Positions 7,943-17,398 of a stretch of DNA of 64,000 nucleotides are shown here, piece by piece. Below the pieces are notes generated by a model. That model saw nothing but the letters and a program-made list of their open reading frames with translations. It searched no databases and was not told the DNA's origin. The stretch comes from Lactobacillus sp. ESL0701. Lineage in GTDB: Bacteria; Bacillota; Bacilli; Lactobacillales; Lactobacillaceae. The stretch lies in assembly GCF_029433445.1 (NCBI RefSeq), contig NZ_JAQTIC010000002.1:1-64000 (forward strand). Direction: 5' to 3'. A program made the position numbers and the translations under genes. How positions within the stretch are numbered: position 1 is the stretch's first letter; every line of letters begins with the position of its first letter.

Positions 7943-9796
7943 ATGGAACAAATGGAAAAAAGAACAGACTACTGCGGCAATATTACTACTGCATATCTTG
8001 ACCAAGAAGTTAATTTGTATGGTTGGGTGCAACGTGTCCGCAATTTAGGAAATTTATTGTTTATTGATTTGCGGGATCGCGAAGGATTAGTGCAAGTCGT
8101 TGTCAACCACGATTCTGGTGCAGAATTGATGGCAACAGCTGAATCACTTGGTAATGAGTATGTTGTTCAAGTTAAAGGTCAGGTTGTTAAGCGTTCAAGT
8201 GTCAATCCAGAAATGAAAACTGGGGAAGTTGAAATTGAAGCTTCTGCAATTAAAATTTTAAATAAGTCTCAGACCCCGCCATTTGAAATTAAAAATGACA
8301 TTGAAGTTGGTGAACAAACTCGGTTAAAGTACCGCTACCTTGATTTGCGTAGACCAAATTTACAACAAGCAATTATTTTACGGTCAAAGATTTTGCGTGC
8401 AACTCATGAATACTTTGATGAAAATGGCTTTATTAATATTGAAACGCCTATTTTAGGAAAGTCTTCTCCAGAAGGGGCTCGTGATTACCTGGTACCATCA
8501 AGAATTTATCCTGGAAGTTTTTACGCTTTGCCACAATCACCGCAATTGTTTAAGCAATTATTAATGGGTGCGGGCTTTGACAAGTACTACCAACTGGCTA
8601 GATGTTTCCGTGATGAGGACTTGCGAGGCGATCGTCAACCTGAATTTACCCAAATTGATATGGAAACTTCATTCACTGATGAACAGCAAGTGCAAGATTA
8701 TACTGAAGGCTTGCTCAAAAAAATCATGAAAGACGTTATGGGTATTGACTTAAAGACGCCAATTGCCCGAATTTCTTGGACTGACTCAATGAATAATTAC
8801 GGTACAGACAAGCCCGATACCCGTTTTGGCATGTTAATTCATAATTTGAACGATACTTTTGCCGATAGTGACTTTAAAGTCTTTGCAAATGCAATTCAAG
8901 ATGGTGGTTTCGTTAAGGGAATTGCCGTTAAGAATGGTGCTAAGGCATATTCACGTAAGCAGATTGAGAAAAAGCAAGACTACATCAAACGTTACCATGC
9001 CAAAGGTTTGGCTTGGGTTAAGTTTGAAGATGGTGAATTTTCTGGTCCCGTTAGTCGCTTCTTAACAGATGACAATCAGGCAGCTTTAATCAAAGAATTT
9101 GATCTTGAAGGCGGCGAATTGCTTGTCTTTGTTGCTGACAAGTGGAAAGTTTGTTGTGATTCCTTAGATCATTTACGGCGTGAATTTGCTAAAGAAACTG
9201 GTATTATTCCTAAGCATGTCTTTGACTTTGTCTGGGTTGTTGACTGGCCATTGTTTGAATTCGATGAGGGCTTTGGTCGCTGGATTGCTGCCCACCACCC
9301 ATTCACAATGCCTGATGATGAAGGAATTAAGTTGCTTGATACTGACCCACATAAGGCTCATGCCCGCAGTTATGATATTGTCATGAACGGGGATGAACTT
9401 GGTGGTGGTTCAATCAGAATCCACAAACGTTCAATTCAAGAAAAAATGTTTAAGGCACTTGGCTTTACTAAGAAGCGAGCATATGAGCAGTTTGGTTACT
9501 TGCTTGTTGCTCTTGACATGGGCTTCCCACCACATGCTGGATTAGCTATTGGACTTGATCGTTTTGCCATGATGTTAGCAGAGAAGGATAATATCCGCGA
9601 TGTCTTGGCCTTTCCAAAGAATGCCAGTGCTTCAGAACCAATGATGCACGCACCAGCGCCAGTTGCTGAGCAGCAATTAACTGACTTGGGAATTGAAGTT
9701 GAAGAACAATACCAAGAAAGTGTTGCGCAAACAGAAGCACGTTTAGAAGAAGAAGCCCAAAAAGATGCGGATCAAAACGCAACTTGGGATGAATAA
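7943..9796 (+). CDS. aspS: Aspartyl-tRNA synthetase
   Basis: A 617-residue bacterial-type class II enzyme. An N-terminal OB-fold anticodon-binding domain ([23 protein letters not shown]) leads into the catalytic core with [12 protein letters not shown], motif 2 ([18 protein letters not shown]), the GAD insertion domain and motif 3 ([13 protein letters not shown]). The acidic tail ([15 protein letters not shown]) is usual in lactobacilli. Translation is coupled to hisS with a 2-nt gap. A terminator follows 10 nt after the stop. Confidence 0.97.
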   Translation: MEQMEKRTDYCGNITTAYLDQEVNLYGWVQRVRNLGNLLFIDLRDREGLVQVVVNHDSGAELMATAESLGNEYVVQVKGQVVKRSSVNPEMKTGEVEIEASAIKILNKSQTPPFEIKNDIEVGEQTRLKYRYLDLRRPNLQQAIILRSKILRATHEYFDENGFINIETPILGKSSPEGARDYLVPSRIYPGSFYALPQSPQLFKQLLMGAGFDKYYQLARCFRDEDLRGDRQPEFTQIDMETSFTDEQQVQDYTEGLLKKIMKDVMGIDLKTPIARISWTDSMNNYGTDKPDTRFGMLIHNLNDTFADSDFKVFANAIQDGGFVKGIAVKNGAKAYSRKQIEKKQDYIKRYHAKGLAWVKFEDGEFSGPVSRFLTDDNQAALIKEFDLEGGELLVFVADKWKVCCDSLDHLRREFAKETGIIPKHVFDFVWVVDWPLFEFDEGFGRWIAAHHPFTMPDDEGIKLLDTDPHKAHARSYDIVMNGDELGGGSIRIHKRSIQEKMFKALGFTKKRAYEQFGYLLVALDMGFPPHAGLAIGLDRFAMMLAEKDNIRDVLAFPKNASASEPMMHAPAPVAEQQLTDLGIEVEEQYQESVAQTEARLEEEAQKDADQNATWDE

Positions 9797-9806
9797 ATAA
9801 AACAGC

Positions 9807-9844
9807 AAAAAACGATGTGATAGAATAAATTCACATCGTTTTTG
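9807..9844 (+). terminator. Intrinsic terminator of hisS-aspS
   Basis: AAAAACGATGTGA and TCACATCGTTTTT form a stem around a 10-nt AT loop, followed by T-rich sequence. Confidence 0.85.
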
Positions 9845-9874
9845 TTTATTTAAAAATAAAGAAGGCTTTTTAAA

Positions 9875-10375
9875 ATGACAGACAAATATCATCGCGCATT
9901 TGGTGTATATGGCATTATGCAGCAGCAAGAAAAGTTAATTGTTATCAAAAAACGTGGCGGTCCCTATACCAACCGTTATGATTTGCCCGGAGGCAGTCTT
10001 GAAGATGGCGAAAAGCTTACGGATGCAATTGAACGTGAAATATATGAAGAAACAGGGTTAACTGCTCTTGAAATGGTTCAATTAGGCATTACTTCTTTTC
10101 GTTATCCTTGGGATTATCAAGAATGGCATTTCAATCAGCACCTTTGTGTGTTTTACCAAATTAAGAAGTGGCAGGGACAATTACAGGAAACAGTTAAGCA
10201 ATTTGCCGGGCAAGATTCTTTGGGAGCAGTTGCTGTGCCATTAACGCAGCTTACTTTGGCGAATTCGTCACCCTTGGTTCTAAAAGCCAAAGAGTTTATC
10301 CAGAATAATTATCAATTTAATCCGGCCGACCAAACTTTTGGGGCATGGTCCGTATTAACTAAATCAGTGTATTAA
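9875..10375 (+). CDS. Nudix hydrolase
   Basis: A 166-residue protein with a complete Nudix box, GGSLEDGEKLTDAIEREIYEETGL (about residues 40-63; key residues G, E, then REIYEE). These enzymes cleave nucleoside diphosphates linked to another group, using Mg2+ held by the two box glutamates. The substrate cannot be told: ADP-ribose, a modified NTP or another are all possible. The C-terminal part has no extra domain. It lies alone between two terminators and is probably monocistronic. Confidence 0.88.
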   Translation: MTDKYHRAFGVYGIMQQQEKLIVIKKRGGPYTNRYDLPGGSLEDGEKLTDAIEREIYEETGLTALEMVQLGITSFRYPWDYQEWHFNQHLCVFYQIKKWQGQLQETVKQFAGQDSLGAVAVPLTQLTLANSSPLVLKAKEFIQNNYQFNPADQTFGAWSVLTKSVY

Positions 10376-10406
10376 AAAAGATAACCAGTAATGGTTATCT
10401 TTTTTA
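10373..10406 (+). terminator. Terminator after the Nudix gene
   Basis: AAAAAAGATAACCA / TGGTTATCTTTTTT with a 4-nt loop. It works in both directions in sequence terms and may also serve the convergent tpx gene. Confidence 0.8.
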
Positions 10407-10420
10407 ATATTAATGCTTAA

Positions 10421-10912
10421 TTATTTTAAGTTGCTTAAAAATGTTAATGCAGCATCGTAATCTGGTTCATCAGTCATTTCGTAAACCAATTCTTGGTACA
10501 AAACTTCGCCGTCAGCGGAAATAATCCAAACACTTCTTGAATCTACGCCGCTTTCAAGGTAAAGACCCATTTCTTCACCGAAGTTGTGGCTTTCATCAGA
10601 TAAAATTTCCATGTTTTTAACGCCTTCAGCAGCACACCAATTCTTTTGGTCAGCGAGAGTGTTAGTAGAAATTGTGTAGAAGTTAATGCCGTCAAACTTA
10701 TCAACTTCGTTGTTGAAACGTTTAGTTGAAATACTGCAGACACTAGTGTTAAGGTCAGGAACAACACTAATTAAAGTTGGCTTAGACAATAAGTCAGCCT
10801 TAGTAGCTTTACTACCATCAGCTCTAACAACAGTAAAATCTGGCAACTTGTCGCCAACCTTAGGTGGTTCACCGTTAGTATATAGAGGCTCATTTAATCT
10901 TGTAATTTTCAT
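10421..10912 (-). CDS. tpx: Thiol peroxidase (Tpx, atypical 2-Cys peroxiredoxin)
   Basis: A 163-residue cytosolic enzyme that reduces H2O2 and alkyl hydroperoxides with thioredoxin as donor. The peroxidatic cysteine is Cys59 in VPDLNTSVCSISTKRFN and the resolving cysteine is Cys93 in NWCAAEGV, the spacing typical of Tpx. Length is normal. The gene lies 100 nt downstream of the aminotransferase on the same strand. Catalase-negative lactobacilli depend on such peroxidases. Confidence 0.94.
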   Translation of the reverse strand: MKITRLNEPLYTNGEPPKVGDKLPDFTVVRADGSKATKADLLSKPTLISVVPDLNTSVCSISTKRFNNEVDKFDGINFYTISTNTLADQKNWCAAEGVKNMEILSDESHNFGEEMGLYLESGVDSRSVWIISADGEVLYQELVYEMTDEPDYDAALTFLSNLK

Positions 10913-11012
10913 AATAAAATCCCTTCGTTTAACTGTTTTCTATTTTGATAAATTGTTTATCTATTCAATTCTACTATAAAGAGCGCGGAATTACGTCTAC
11001 TTTGCTTACTGA

Positions 11013-12197
11013 TTATAAGTCATTAACGTAGGCAGTAATCCGGCGAACAGCTTCTTCTAGGTCTTCTGTTGAAGCAGCATAAGACAAACGTACGTAGCCT
11101 TGACCGCCTTGACCGAAATAACTGCCAGGCATTAGTGCAACTTTTGCTTTAGTAGCTAAATCAGTCGCGAATTTAACATCATCTTGTCCAAATTTAGTAG
11201 GAATTTTAGCAAAAATATAAAATGCACCTTCAGGGGTAGCCATGCTAAAGCCGCATTTGCGTAAACCAGTTTCAATAATGTTTAGACGGTTTTCATACGT
11301 ATTGCGGGCAATCGGATAGTCAGCTGCACCATGAACTAGGGCTTCAGTTGCAGCAGCTTGTACATTATCAGTAACAGCAGTAATCAAAAATGAATTAACT
11401 TTAATAACCGACTTCATAATTTCTTTAGGACCAGCAATGTAACCAATGCGCCATCCAGTCATTGCAAAGCTCTTAGATAAACCAGATAAAAGTAATGTCC
11501 GTTCAGGAATAATCTGAGTTAATGAGTAGTGCTTTTTGTCGTTATAGATTAATTCGGCGTAGATTTCATCAGTAATGGCAAAGAGATTATTATCTGTGAT
11601 AACTTGGGCTAGTTCTAGCAAATCTTGCTTGCTGTAAACGCGACCAGTAGGGTTAGATGGATCTGTTAAGACAACAGCTTTTGCGCCTTTTCCTTCATTT
11701 GCCAATACTTCCTTTAAATGATCGGCAGTTAAAAGAAAACCGTCTTGCGAGGTATCAACTTCTACTGGAACTGCACCAGTCATTTCGATAATGCCAAAGT
11801 AGACACCCCAAACAGGAGTAGGTACTAAAATTTTATCACCAGGATTAAGCAGGGTCATAAAGGCAACATTTAATGCTTCAGTTGCACCGACAGTTGCGCA
11901 AATTTCGGTGGCAGGGTCAAAAAACACGCCCAAGCTATCATTTAAATAGTCGCTAATTGCGGTTAGTAATTCTGGCTTACCAGCTTCTGGGGCATAATGA
12001 GAATCGTCTTTCTCAATATCGGCAATTGCGGCCTGTTTAACATGCTCTGGAGTATTAACATCAGGTTCACCAATTGTTAATTTAATAATTCCAGGAATTT
12101 TGGATGTTTGGTTATTAAACGTAGTTATTTGTGAATCAGATAATTGTGCGATTTTGGTATTGATTGTTCTAGACAAACTTTTTGCTAGATGTGGCAT
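11013..12197 (-). CDS. PLP-dependent aminotransferase, aromatic/broad-specificity (AraT/PatA type)
   Basis: A 394-residue fold-type I aminotransferase. Recognised features are the N-terminal IKLTIGEPDVNTPEHV, LTDPSNPTGRVYS, the PLP-lysine motif SGLSKSFAMTGWRIGY and the late arginine region YVRLSYAAS that binds the substrate carboxylate. Lactobacillus relatives are usually annotated as aromatic amino acid aminotransferases, which start Phe/Tyr/Trp catabolism with 2-oxoglutarate. Exact specificity cannot be read here. AAAGGA lies about 10 nt before the ATG. It may be followed by tpx on the same transcript. Confidence 0.88.
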   Translation of the reverse strand: MPHLAKSLSRTINTKIAQLSDSQITTFNNQTSKIPGIIKLTIGEPDVNTPEHVKQAAIADIEKDDSHYAPEAGKPELLTAISDYLNDSLGVFFDPATEICATVGATEALNVAFMTLLNPGDKILVPTPVWGVYFGIIEMTGAVPVEVDTSQDGFLLTADHLKEVLANEGKGAKAVVLTDPSNPTGRVYSKQDLLELAQVITDNNLFAITDEIYAELIYNDKKHYSLTQIIPERTLLLSGLSKSFAMTGWRIGYIAGPKEIMKSVIKVNSFLITAVTDNVQAAATEALVHGAADYPIARNTYENRLNIIETGLRKCGFSMATPEGAFYIFAKIPTKFGQDDVKFATDLATKAKVALMPGSYFGQGGQGYVRLSYAASTEDLEEAVRRITAYVNDL

Positions 12198-12336
12198 AAT
12201 TAAAAAATCCTTTCTATTTAATTATTTTACCTTTTAATTATAAACCATACGGCAATAGTGGAATTATAAAACAAAAAATTTAATAAGTCTTTAAATGTAC
12301 TCCAATAATCAAATTTTGTTATAGTTAAGAGGAAAG

Positions 12337-12780
12337 ATGGTGTATTTTATGGATCAAGCAAAAAAAGAAGCACGACTAAAAGAGTTAACAAAAGACCAAT
12401 ATGCATCAACACAAAATGCGGCAACGGATTATCCTTTTAGTGGTAAGTATGACGATTTTTATCAAAAAGGAATTTATGTTGATATTGTTTCAGGCGAGCC
12501 ATTATTTTCTAGTGAAGACAAGTATGATGCTGGCTGTGGTTGGCCCAGCTTTACTAAGCCAATTAAAAAATTAACTTATCATCGCGATCAGTCTCATAAT
12601 ATGGAACGAACCGAAGTAAAGAGTCCAGATGCAGACTCACACCTGGGGCATGTGTTTACTGATGGGCCAAGTGATCAAGGTGGATTAAGATACTGCATTA
12701 ATTCTTCGGCATTAAAATTTATCCCGTATGATGAGCTTGAGCAAGCAGGGTACGGTGAATATCGAAAATTATTTGCTTAA
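12337..12780 (+). CDS. msrB: Peptide-methionine (R)-S-oxide reductase
   Basis: A protein of up to 147 residues that reduces the R epimer of methionine sulfoxide in oxidised proteins. Signatures are [20 protein letters not shown] and the catalytic cysteine in [13 protein letters not shown]. The two CxxC zinc pairs seen in some MsrBs are absent. The start is uncertain: ATG 12337 is very near AGAGGA (3 nt), GTG 12340 and ATG 12349 are alternatives. A TGTTATAGT extended -10-like element (12317-12325) lies only about 12 nt upstream, so the leader may be extremely short. Confidence 0.95.
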   Translation: MVYFMDQAKKEARLKELTKDQYASTQNAATDYPFSGKYDDFYQKGIYVDIVSGEPLFSSEDKYDAGCGWPSFTKPIKKLTYHRDQSHNMERTEVKSPDADSHLGHVFTDGPSDQGGLRYCINSSALKFIPYDELEQAGYGEYRKLFA

Positions 12781-12793
12781 TTTTTGAACATTA

Positions 12794-12826
12794 AAAAGAG
12801 TGTTAGAAAATTTCTAACACTCTTTT
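12794..12826. terminator. Bidirectional terminator between msrB and the YitT-family gene
   Basis: AAAAGAGTGTTAGAAA / TTTCTAACACTCTTTT, a nearly loopless 16-bp stem with A and T runs on its two flanks. It suits both converging genes. Confidence 0.85.
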
Positions 12827-12829
12827 AGT

Positions 12830-13708
12830 TTAAACGATTTCTTGTTCCCTGAACCGCCCATAAACATGCTCAACTTCACTGACACTCATGAAGGCATACG
12901 GATCACTTTTTTTAATAATTTGTAAAATATCATACATGTCATAACGGTCAATGACTGTAACTAAAACGGTCTTTTCGTCATGGCTGTATGCACCTTCAAC
13001 ATCGTGGTAGATGGTAATACCGCGATGCATCTTGTCTTGAATGCCATCAATAATTGTTTGAGGATGCTCAGTTACGATTGTAACCTGCAACTTTTGGTGC
13101 TGCGTATAAACCGCATCAATTACTCGACCATTAATAAAAATAGTTAAAGCAGAATAGAGTGCGCGATTCCAACCAAAAACAAAGCCCGCGGCCACAATAA
13201 TTACTAAGTTAATCATAATATTAACTTTGCCATAGCTGGCGCCCGTTTTCTTTCTAATGACAATTCCGATAATATCAAGCCCACCAGTTGAAATACCATT
13301 TTTAAGAGCAAAGCCAGTACCTAAGCCGTTTATCATGCCGCCAAAGATAGCACAAACTAACGGATCAACATGCATGTTGACTGGGTTAATTACGTGCATC
13401 ATGATTGTGCCCAAGACAACTGAAATTATGGTAAAGTAGGTAAACTTGTGCCCAATCTTGAACCAACCTAATAAGAACAACGGGACATTAAGCGCAAAAT
13501 ACATGACAGAGGTCGTCAATGTAAAGGGTAAGAAGCGTTCACTTAATGTGTTAATTAGCTGGGCAAAGCCAGTTATTCCAGATGAGTACATATGTCCTGG
13601 TGTCCAAAAGAAATTCAAAGCAACCGCGACTGCCAGCGAGTAAAAGAACGACGCTGAAATTTTGGAAAGTAAATTATAGCGCCTATTAAACTTATCCAAT
13701 TGATCCAT
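12830..13708 (-). CDS. YitT-family membrane protein (DUF161/DUF2179)
   Basis: A 292-residue integral membrane protein. About five hydrophobic helices fall within residues 15-195 (ISASFFYSLAVAVALNFFW; LVCAIFGGMINGLGTGFALKNG with the family motif STGGLDIIG), followed by a soluble C-terminal DUF2179 domain (about 205-285) ending in SVSEVEHVYGRF. The function of YitT proteins is unresolved; a transporter is often guessed. AAGGAG is 14 nt before the ATG, an unusually long spacing. A hairpin lies in its leader. Confidence 0.88.
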   Translation of the reverse strand: MDQLDKFNRRYNLLSKISASFFYSLAVAVALNFFWTPGHMYSSGITGFAQLINTLSERFLPFTLTTSVMYFALNVPLFLLGWFKIGHKFTYFTIISVVLGTIMMHVINPVNMHVDPLVCAIFGGMINGLGTGFALKNGISTGGLDIIGIVIRKKTGASYGKVNIMINLVIIVAAGFVFGWNRALYSALTIFINGRVIDAVYTQHQKLQVTIVTEHPQTIIDGIQDKMHRGITIYHDVEGAYSHDEKTVLVTVIDRYDMYDILQIIKKSDPYAFMSVSEVEHVYGRFREQEIV

Positions 13709-13739
13709 ATAGTTAGTAATAACTCCTTATAAATAAAGA

Positions 13740-13772
13740 AATTGGGATTTTTACGATATTTATATCCCAATT
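13740..13772 (-). other. Inverted repeat in the leader of the YitT-family gene
   Basis: AATTGGGAT (13740-13748) and ATCCCAATT (13764-13772) pair perfectly. Read on the minus strand the hairpin is followed by TTTCTTTATTT and then the ribosome site of the YitT gene. It could be a weak attenuator or a regulator site. The rest of the gap 13773-13883 holds nothing I recognise. Confidence 0.4.
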
Positions 13773-13883
13773 ATCTTAAAAACTTACGCAATTCGTTTTA
13801 CATTGTATCATTCTTCTGCTTTTTTGCCTTTGCATTAATATTAAAAATTATTACAAACTAGTAAATTGATTTTTAAAAACATT

Positions 13884-13915
13884 AAAAAAGCCATCAGTAA
13901 TAATGATGGCTTTTG
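13884..13915 (-). terminator. Terminator downstream of msrA
   Basis: On the minus strand AAAAGCCATCA / TGATGGCTTTTTT with a short loop and a six-T run. It sits 135 nt after the msrA stop with no gene between. Confidence 0.75.
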
Positions 13916-14049
13916 TGGACGCTTAACAAAGTAAAATTAAATCTCTAGATAGTATAATTATTGTTATTTTAAGTATATTAAATATCGTTTGATCAACATC
14001 CACATTTACATCGTATCATCAATTTGCTATTAATTGTTTAGTTACAACT

Positions 14050-14577
14050 TTATTTGGACCAGTGTTCTTTAATAAAGTTGTCGCGACCACCAGATTCTTC
14101 TAAAGAATATCTTAGTGGGTCTTTCTTGTAAAAATCTTGATGGTAATCTTCGGCATCATAAAAAGGGGCAGCAGGTTCAATCTTAGTAACAATTGGCTTA
14201 TCAAATTTACCACTATTTGCTAATTCTGCCTTTGACTTTTCGGCAGCAGCTTTTTGTTTGGGCGAATTATAAAAAATTACGGGTCTGTAATTATCACCAC
14301 GGTCTTGAAATTGTCCTGCAGCATCAGTTGGATCAGTTACTTGCCAATAATACTGTAATAATTTTTCATATGGCATTAATTCCGGATTAAAAGTTATTTT
14401 AACTGCTTCTGTATGACCGGTAGTACCAGCACAAACTTGTTCGTATGTTGGATTAGCAACGTGACCGCCAGTATAGCCTGAAACAACTTTTTCAACGCCG
14501 GGTAAACTGTCGAAGGGTTTAACCATACACCAAAAACAGCCGCCGGCAAAAATTGCAGTATCTTCTTGTTTGTTCAT
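14050..14577 (-). CDS. msrA: Peptide-methionine (S)-S-oxide reductase
   Basis: A 175-residue enzyme that reduces the S epimer of methionine sulfoxide. The catalytic signature [14 protein letters not shown], the [17 protein letters not shown] segment and GHTEAVKI are all present. The start is ATG 14577; the in-frame TTG at 14592 overlaps the GGAG ribosome site. MsrA and MsrB are separate proteins here, 1.3 kb apart and on opposite strands, so they do not form an operon or fusion. Confidence 0.95.
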   Translation of the reverse strand: MNKQEDTAIFAGGCFWCMVKPFDSLPGVEKVVSGYTGGHVANPTYEQVCAGTTGHTEAVKITFNPELMPYEKLLQYYWQVTDPTDAAGQFQDRGDNYRPVIFYNSPKQKAAAEKSKAELANSGKFDKPIVTKIEPAAPFYDAEDYHQDFYKKDPLRYSLEESGGRDNFIKEHWSK

Positions 14578-14635
14578 ATTAGTTATCTCCAAATATTTTT
14601 CTTAGCAAAGTATAAATTAAGTACTTACTAACTAA

Positions 14636-15466
14636 TTATAGCTGTTCAATCCCTAAGTGATCCATAATTAAGGCTGCAGTTTCTTCGATTGAGCGGTGAG
14701 CAACATTGATCACATAACAACCAAGCTTGTCATATAACTTTTGTGCGGAATCAAGTTCTGCTTTAATTGCATCAGTATTGGAATATGTTGTATCTGGACT
14801 CAAACCATAAGAGATCATTCTTTGGCGTCTAATTTCGTTTAGAACTGATAGGTCATTAGTTAAGCCAATAATCTTTTTCGGATTAATTTTATAAATTTCT
14901 TTAGGAATGTGTGTATCAGGTACAAGCGGTAAGTTAGCAACTTTAAGGTTCTTATTGGCTAAAAATAACGACAATGGTGTCTTTGAAGTTCGCGAAACCC
15001 CCAATAAGACCACATCAGCCTCTAAAAAGCCCTTAGGGTCTTTACCGTCATCATACATAACCGCAAATTCCATCGCTGAAATTCGGTCAAAGTACTGCTG
15101 GTTCATTTTATGCTGGGCACCAATTTTTTCTAATGGTCGCTTGCCAGTCACTTTTTGCATGGCTTCCAGAGCAGGGGATAAAATATCGACACTTTGAATC
15201 TTATGTTCACGAACAAATCTGATTACTGGAATTTGCATTTCATCTTTAACCAGACTGTAAATGATAATTAAATTAGGATATTGCTCAATTTCCTCAAAAA
15301 CATCATCAAGTTTATTATTATCGGTAATGAATGGGTAACGCCGATAATTAACTTGGGCATCAGGGAATTGTGCTGCCGCCGCGATAGCATTGTTAAAAGC
15401 AGTATCACCAGCGGAATCAGAAATAATAATTATGTTAACTTCTTTTTTTAGTGTTTCTTCGCTCAT
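14636..15466 (-). CDS. ppsR: Pyruvate, phosphate dikinase regulatory protein (DUF299 kinase/pyrophosphorylase)
   Basis: A 276-residue bifunctional Ser/Thr kinase (ADP-dependent) and phosphate-dependent pyrophosphorylase. The family P-loop ADVVLLGVSRTSKTPLS is at about residues 150-166, and IIIISDSAGDTA and the SIEETAALIMDHL end are typical. In relatives it switches pyruvate-phosphate dikinase off and on. No dikinase gene is in this window, so the target is inferred from family only. It is divergent from rpsU, and its stop lies 58 nt upstream of the msrA start on the same strand. Confidence 0.9.
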   Translation of the reverse strand: MSEETLKKEVNIIIISDSAGDTAFNNAIAAAAQFPDAQVNYRRYPFITDNNKLDDVFEEIEQYPNLIIIYSLVKDEMQIPVIRFVREHKIQSVDILSPALEAMQKVTGKRPLEKIGAQHKMNQQYFDRISAMEFAVMYDDGKDPKGFLEADVVLLGVSRTSKTPLSLFLANKNLKVANLPLVPDTHIPKEIYKINPKKIIGLTNDLSVLNEIRRQRMISYGLSPDTTYSNTDAIKAELDSAQKLYDKLGCYVINVAHRSIEETAALIMDHLGIEQL

Positions 15467-15570
15467 TGTTAACTCCTTTTTAATTAATTATACATTTTTG
15501 AGAAATTATTAACAGATTTAGTTAAGATAATGCTGCTAAAAAACTTTTTTAAAAATATTGCATGTATGTA

Positions 15571-15598
15571 TTGACCCTTGCGTGAGGTTTGATATAAT
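15571..15598 (+). promoter_or_regulatory. Strong sigma-A promoter of rpsU
   Basis: TTGACC (15571-15576), 16-nt spacer, TATAAT (15593-15598), with TG one base before the -10 (extended -10). This is among the closest matches to consensus in the window and suits a ribosomal protein gene. Confidence 0.85.
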
Positions 15599-15648
15599 TT
15601 AAATAAATGTATGACGGTAACGTCAAGAAATGGAAGGAGGGATCACAC

Positions 15649-15825
15649 ATGGCCAAGACAGTCGTTCACGAAAACGAGTCTATTGATGATGCTCTTCGTC
15701 GTTTCAAACGTTCCGTTTCAAGAAGTGGTACCTTGCAAGAATACCGCAAACGCGAATTCTACGAAAAACCTAGTGTACGTAGAAAGCTTAAATCTGAAGC
15801 AGCACGGAAACGTAGACATTATTAA
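15649..15825 (+). CDS. rpsU: 30S ribosomal protein S21
   Basis: A 58-residue basic protein of the small subunit: [20 protein letters not shown], then [20 protein letters not shown]. The start is ATG 15649, 8 nt after an ideal AGGAGG. In-frame codons further upstream are leader sequence. It has its own promoter and terminator and is followed by yqeY, an order common in Firmicutes. Confidence 0.97.
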   Translation: MAKTVVHENESIDDALRRFKRSVSRSGTLQEYRKREFYEKPSVRRKLKSEAARKRRHY

Positions 15826-15833
15826 TATATAAA

Positions 15834-15872
15834 GAAGCGACTTCTATCTGTTGATAGGGGTCGCTTTTTTTT
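15834..15872 (+). terminator. Terminator of rpsU
   Basis: AGCGACttcTATC-TGTT-GATAggggTCGCT followed by eight T's. The yqeY gene downstream has its own -10 element (TGCTATAAT, 15932-15940). Confidence 0.85.
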
Positions 15873-15976
15873 ACAGGTAAATTACGTTATTCGAATAATT
15901 TGATTAATTGTTTTCTACCACGGACTAGATTTGCTATAATTTAGTTGGATTCTATATTTAGAAAGAAGGAGTACTT

Positions 15977-16420
15977 GTGAGTTTATCAGAACAAATCATG
16001 GTCGACATGAAGGAAGCCATGAAAGCACGTGATAAAGTTAGATTGAATACGGTGCGGATGATTAAATCAGCCCTGATGAATGAAAAAATCAAGGCAGGTC
16101 ATGAACTTAGTTCAGACGAGGAATTGACAGTTTTGAATCGGGAAAAGAAGCAACGTGAAGAATCAATTGAAGAATTTACCAAGGCTGCTAGAACTGATTT
16201 AGCTGACGAAACTAAACAGGAATTGGCAGTTGTTGAAAGTTATCTGCCGAAGCAATTGTCCCAAGATGAATTAGAGCAAATTGTCACTGAGACAATTGCC
16301 GAAGTCGACGCCAAAGGTAAGTCTGATTTTGGTAAAGTGATGAAGGCTTTGATGCCTAAGATCAAGGGCAAGGCTGATGGTAAAGCAGCTTCCAGCGCAG
16401 TGCGTAATCATCTAAATTAA
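15977..16420 (+). CDS. GatB/YqeY-domain protein
   Basis: A 147-residue helical protein of the YqeY family, related to the tRNA-binding tail domain of GatB. Features are MKEAMKARDKVRLNTVRMIKSALMN, VVESYLPKQLSQDEL and GKVMKALMPKIKGKADG. Starts at GTG 15977 after AGAAGGAG. An extended -10 (TGCTATAAT) is about 40 nt upstream. The molecular role is not established. It may begin a long transcript running through phoH, ybeY, era and recO. Confidence 0.9.
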   Translation: MSLSEQIMVDMKEAMKARDKVRLNTVRMIKSALMNEKIKAGHELSSDEELTVLNREKKQREESIEEFTKAARTDLADETKQELAVVESYLPKQLSQDELEQIVTETIAEVDAKGKSDFGKVMKALMPKIKGKADGKAASSAVRNHLN

Positions 16421-16441
16421 GCAAGAAAAGGAGCGAACTTT

Positions 16442-17398
16442 TTGGCTCGAACCAATTTTATTCCTAAAAATCCAGAGAATATCCAAAAATTAGTTGGAAT
16501 TAATGATGGTAATCTTAACTTGTTAGCTGAAGGTTACGATTTAAGCGTGACTGATACCGGCAACCAAATTGTCGTTGACGGCGATGTTGAAAATACGCGT
16601 AAAGTAATCGCAGTCCTGAAGGCTTTAGACAATGTTGTGAGCACTGGTGTTAACATTGGCGCGCCTGATGTTGTCAGCGCAATGAAAATGGCAGATAAGG
16701 GAACAACAGAGTATTTTGCTGACTTATATAAAGAGATTTTAATTCGGGATGCTAAAGGTAAACCGATTAGAGTTAAAAATATGGGGCAAAAACGCTATGT
16801 TGAAGCCATTAAAAAAAGTGATGTTGTATTTGGGATCGGACCTGCCGGTACCGGTAAAACATTTTTGGCTGTCGTTTGTGCTATTGCAGCCTTTAAAAAG
16901 GGTGAGGTTTCTCGAATTGTTCTAACTAGACCAGCTGTTGAAGCTGGCGAATCTTTAGGATTTTTACCCGGAGATTTAAAGGAAAAAGTTGATCCGTATT
17001 TACGGCCAATTTATGATTCGCTCTATGCAATTTTGGGGACTAATACAACTGACCGGTTGATGGAACGAGGCGTAATCGAAGTCGCTCCTCTAGCATATAT
17101 GCGGGGAAGAACACTTGATGATGCCTTTGTTATTTTGGATGAAGCCCAAAATACGACCGATGCACAGATGAAGATGTTTTTGACGCGGTTAGGTTTTAAT
17201 TCAAAGATGATTGTCAATGGTGACATGACGCAGGTTGACTTACCCGGTCGCCAGCGCAGTGGACTGATTGATGCTCAACGAATTTTAAAAGGCATTGACC
17301 AAATTAAATTTATTCGTTTTACCGCTAATGATGTTGTTCGTCACCCAGTGGTTGCTAAAATTATTAATGCTTATGAGAAAGAGGACGAAAGACATTAA
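16442..17398 (+). CDS. phoH: PhoH-family ATPase
   Basis: A 318-residue P-loop ATPase. An N-terminal KH-like region (about 25-85) is followed by the helicase-like PhoH core with Walker A GPAGTGKTFLA, VLTRPAVEAGESLGFLPGD, Walker B FVILDEAQNTT and the arginine region PGRQRSGL. Start is TTG 16442 after AAAGGAG. The role is poorly known, but fusion and adjacency to YbeY in many bacteria point to RNA metabolism or ribosome quality control. The stop overlaps the ybeY start by 1 nt. Confidence 0.93.
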   Translation: MARTNFIPKNPENIQKLVGINDGNLNLLAEGYDLSVTDTGNQIVVDGDVENTRKVIAVLKALDNVVSTGVNIGAPDVVSAMKMADKGTTEYFADLYKEILIRDAKGKPIRVKNMGQKRYVEAIKKSDVVFGIGPAGTGKTFLAVVCAIAAFKKGEVSRIVLTRPAVEAGESLGFLPGDLKEKVDPYLRPIYDSLYAILGTNTTDRLMERGVIEVAPLAYMRGRTLDDAFVILDEAQNTTDAQMKMFLTRLGFNSKMIVNGDMTQVDLPGRQRSGLIDAQRILKGIDQIKFIRFTANDVVRHPVVAKIINAYEKEDERH

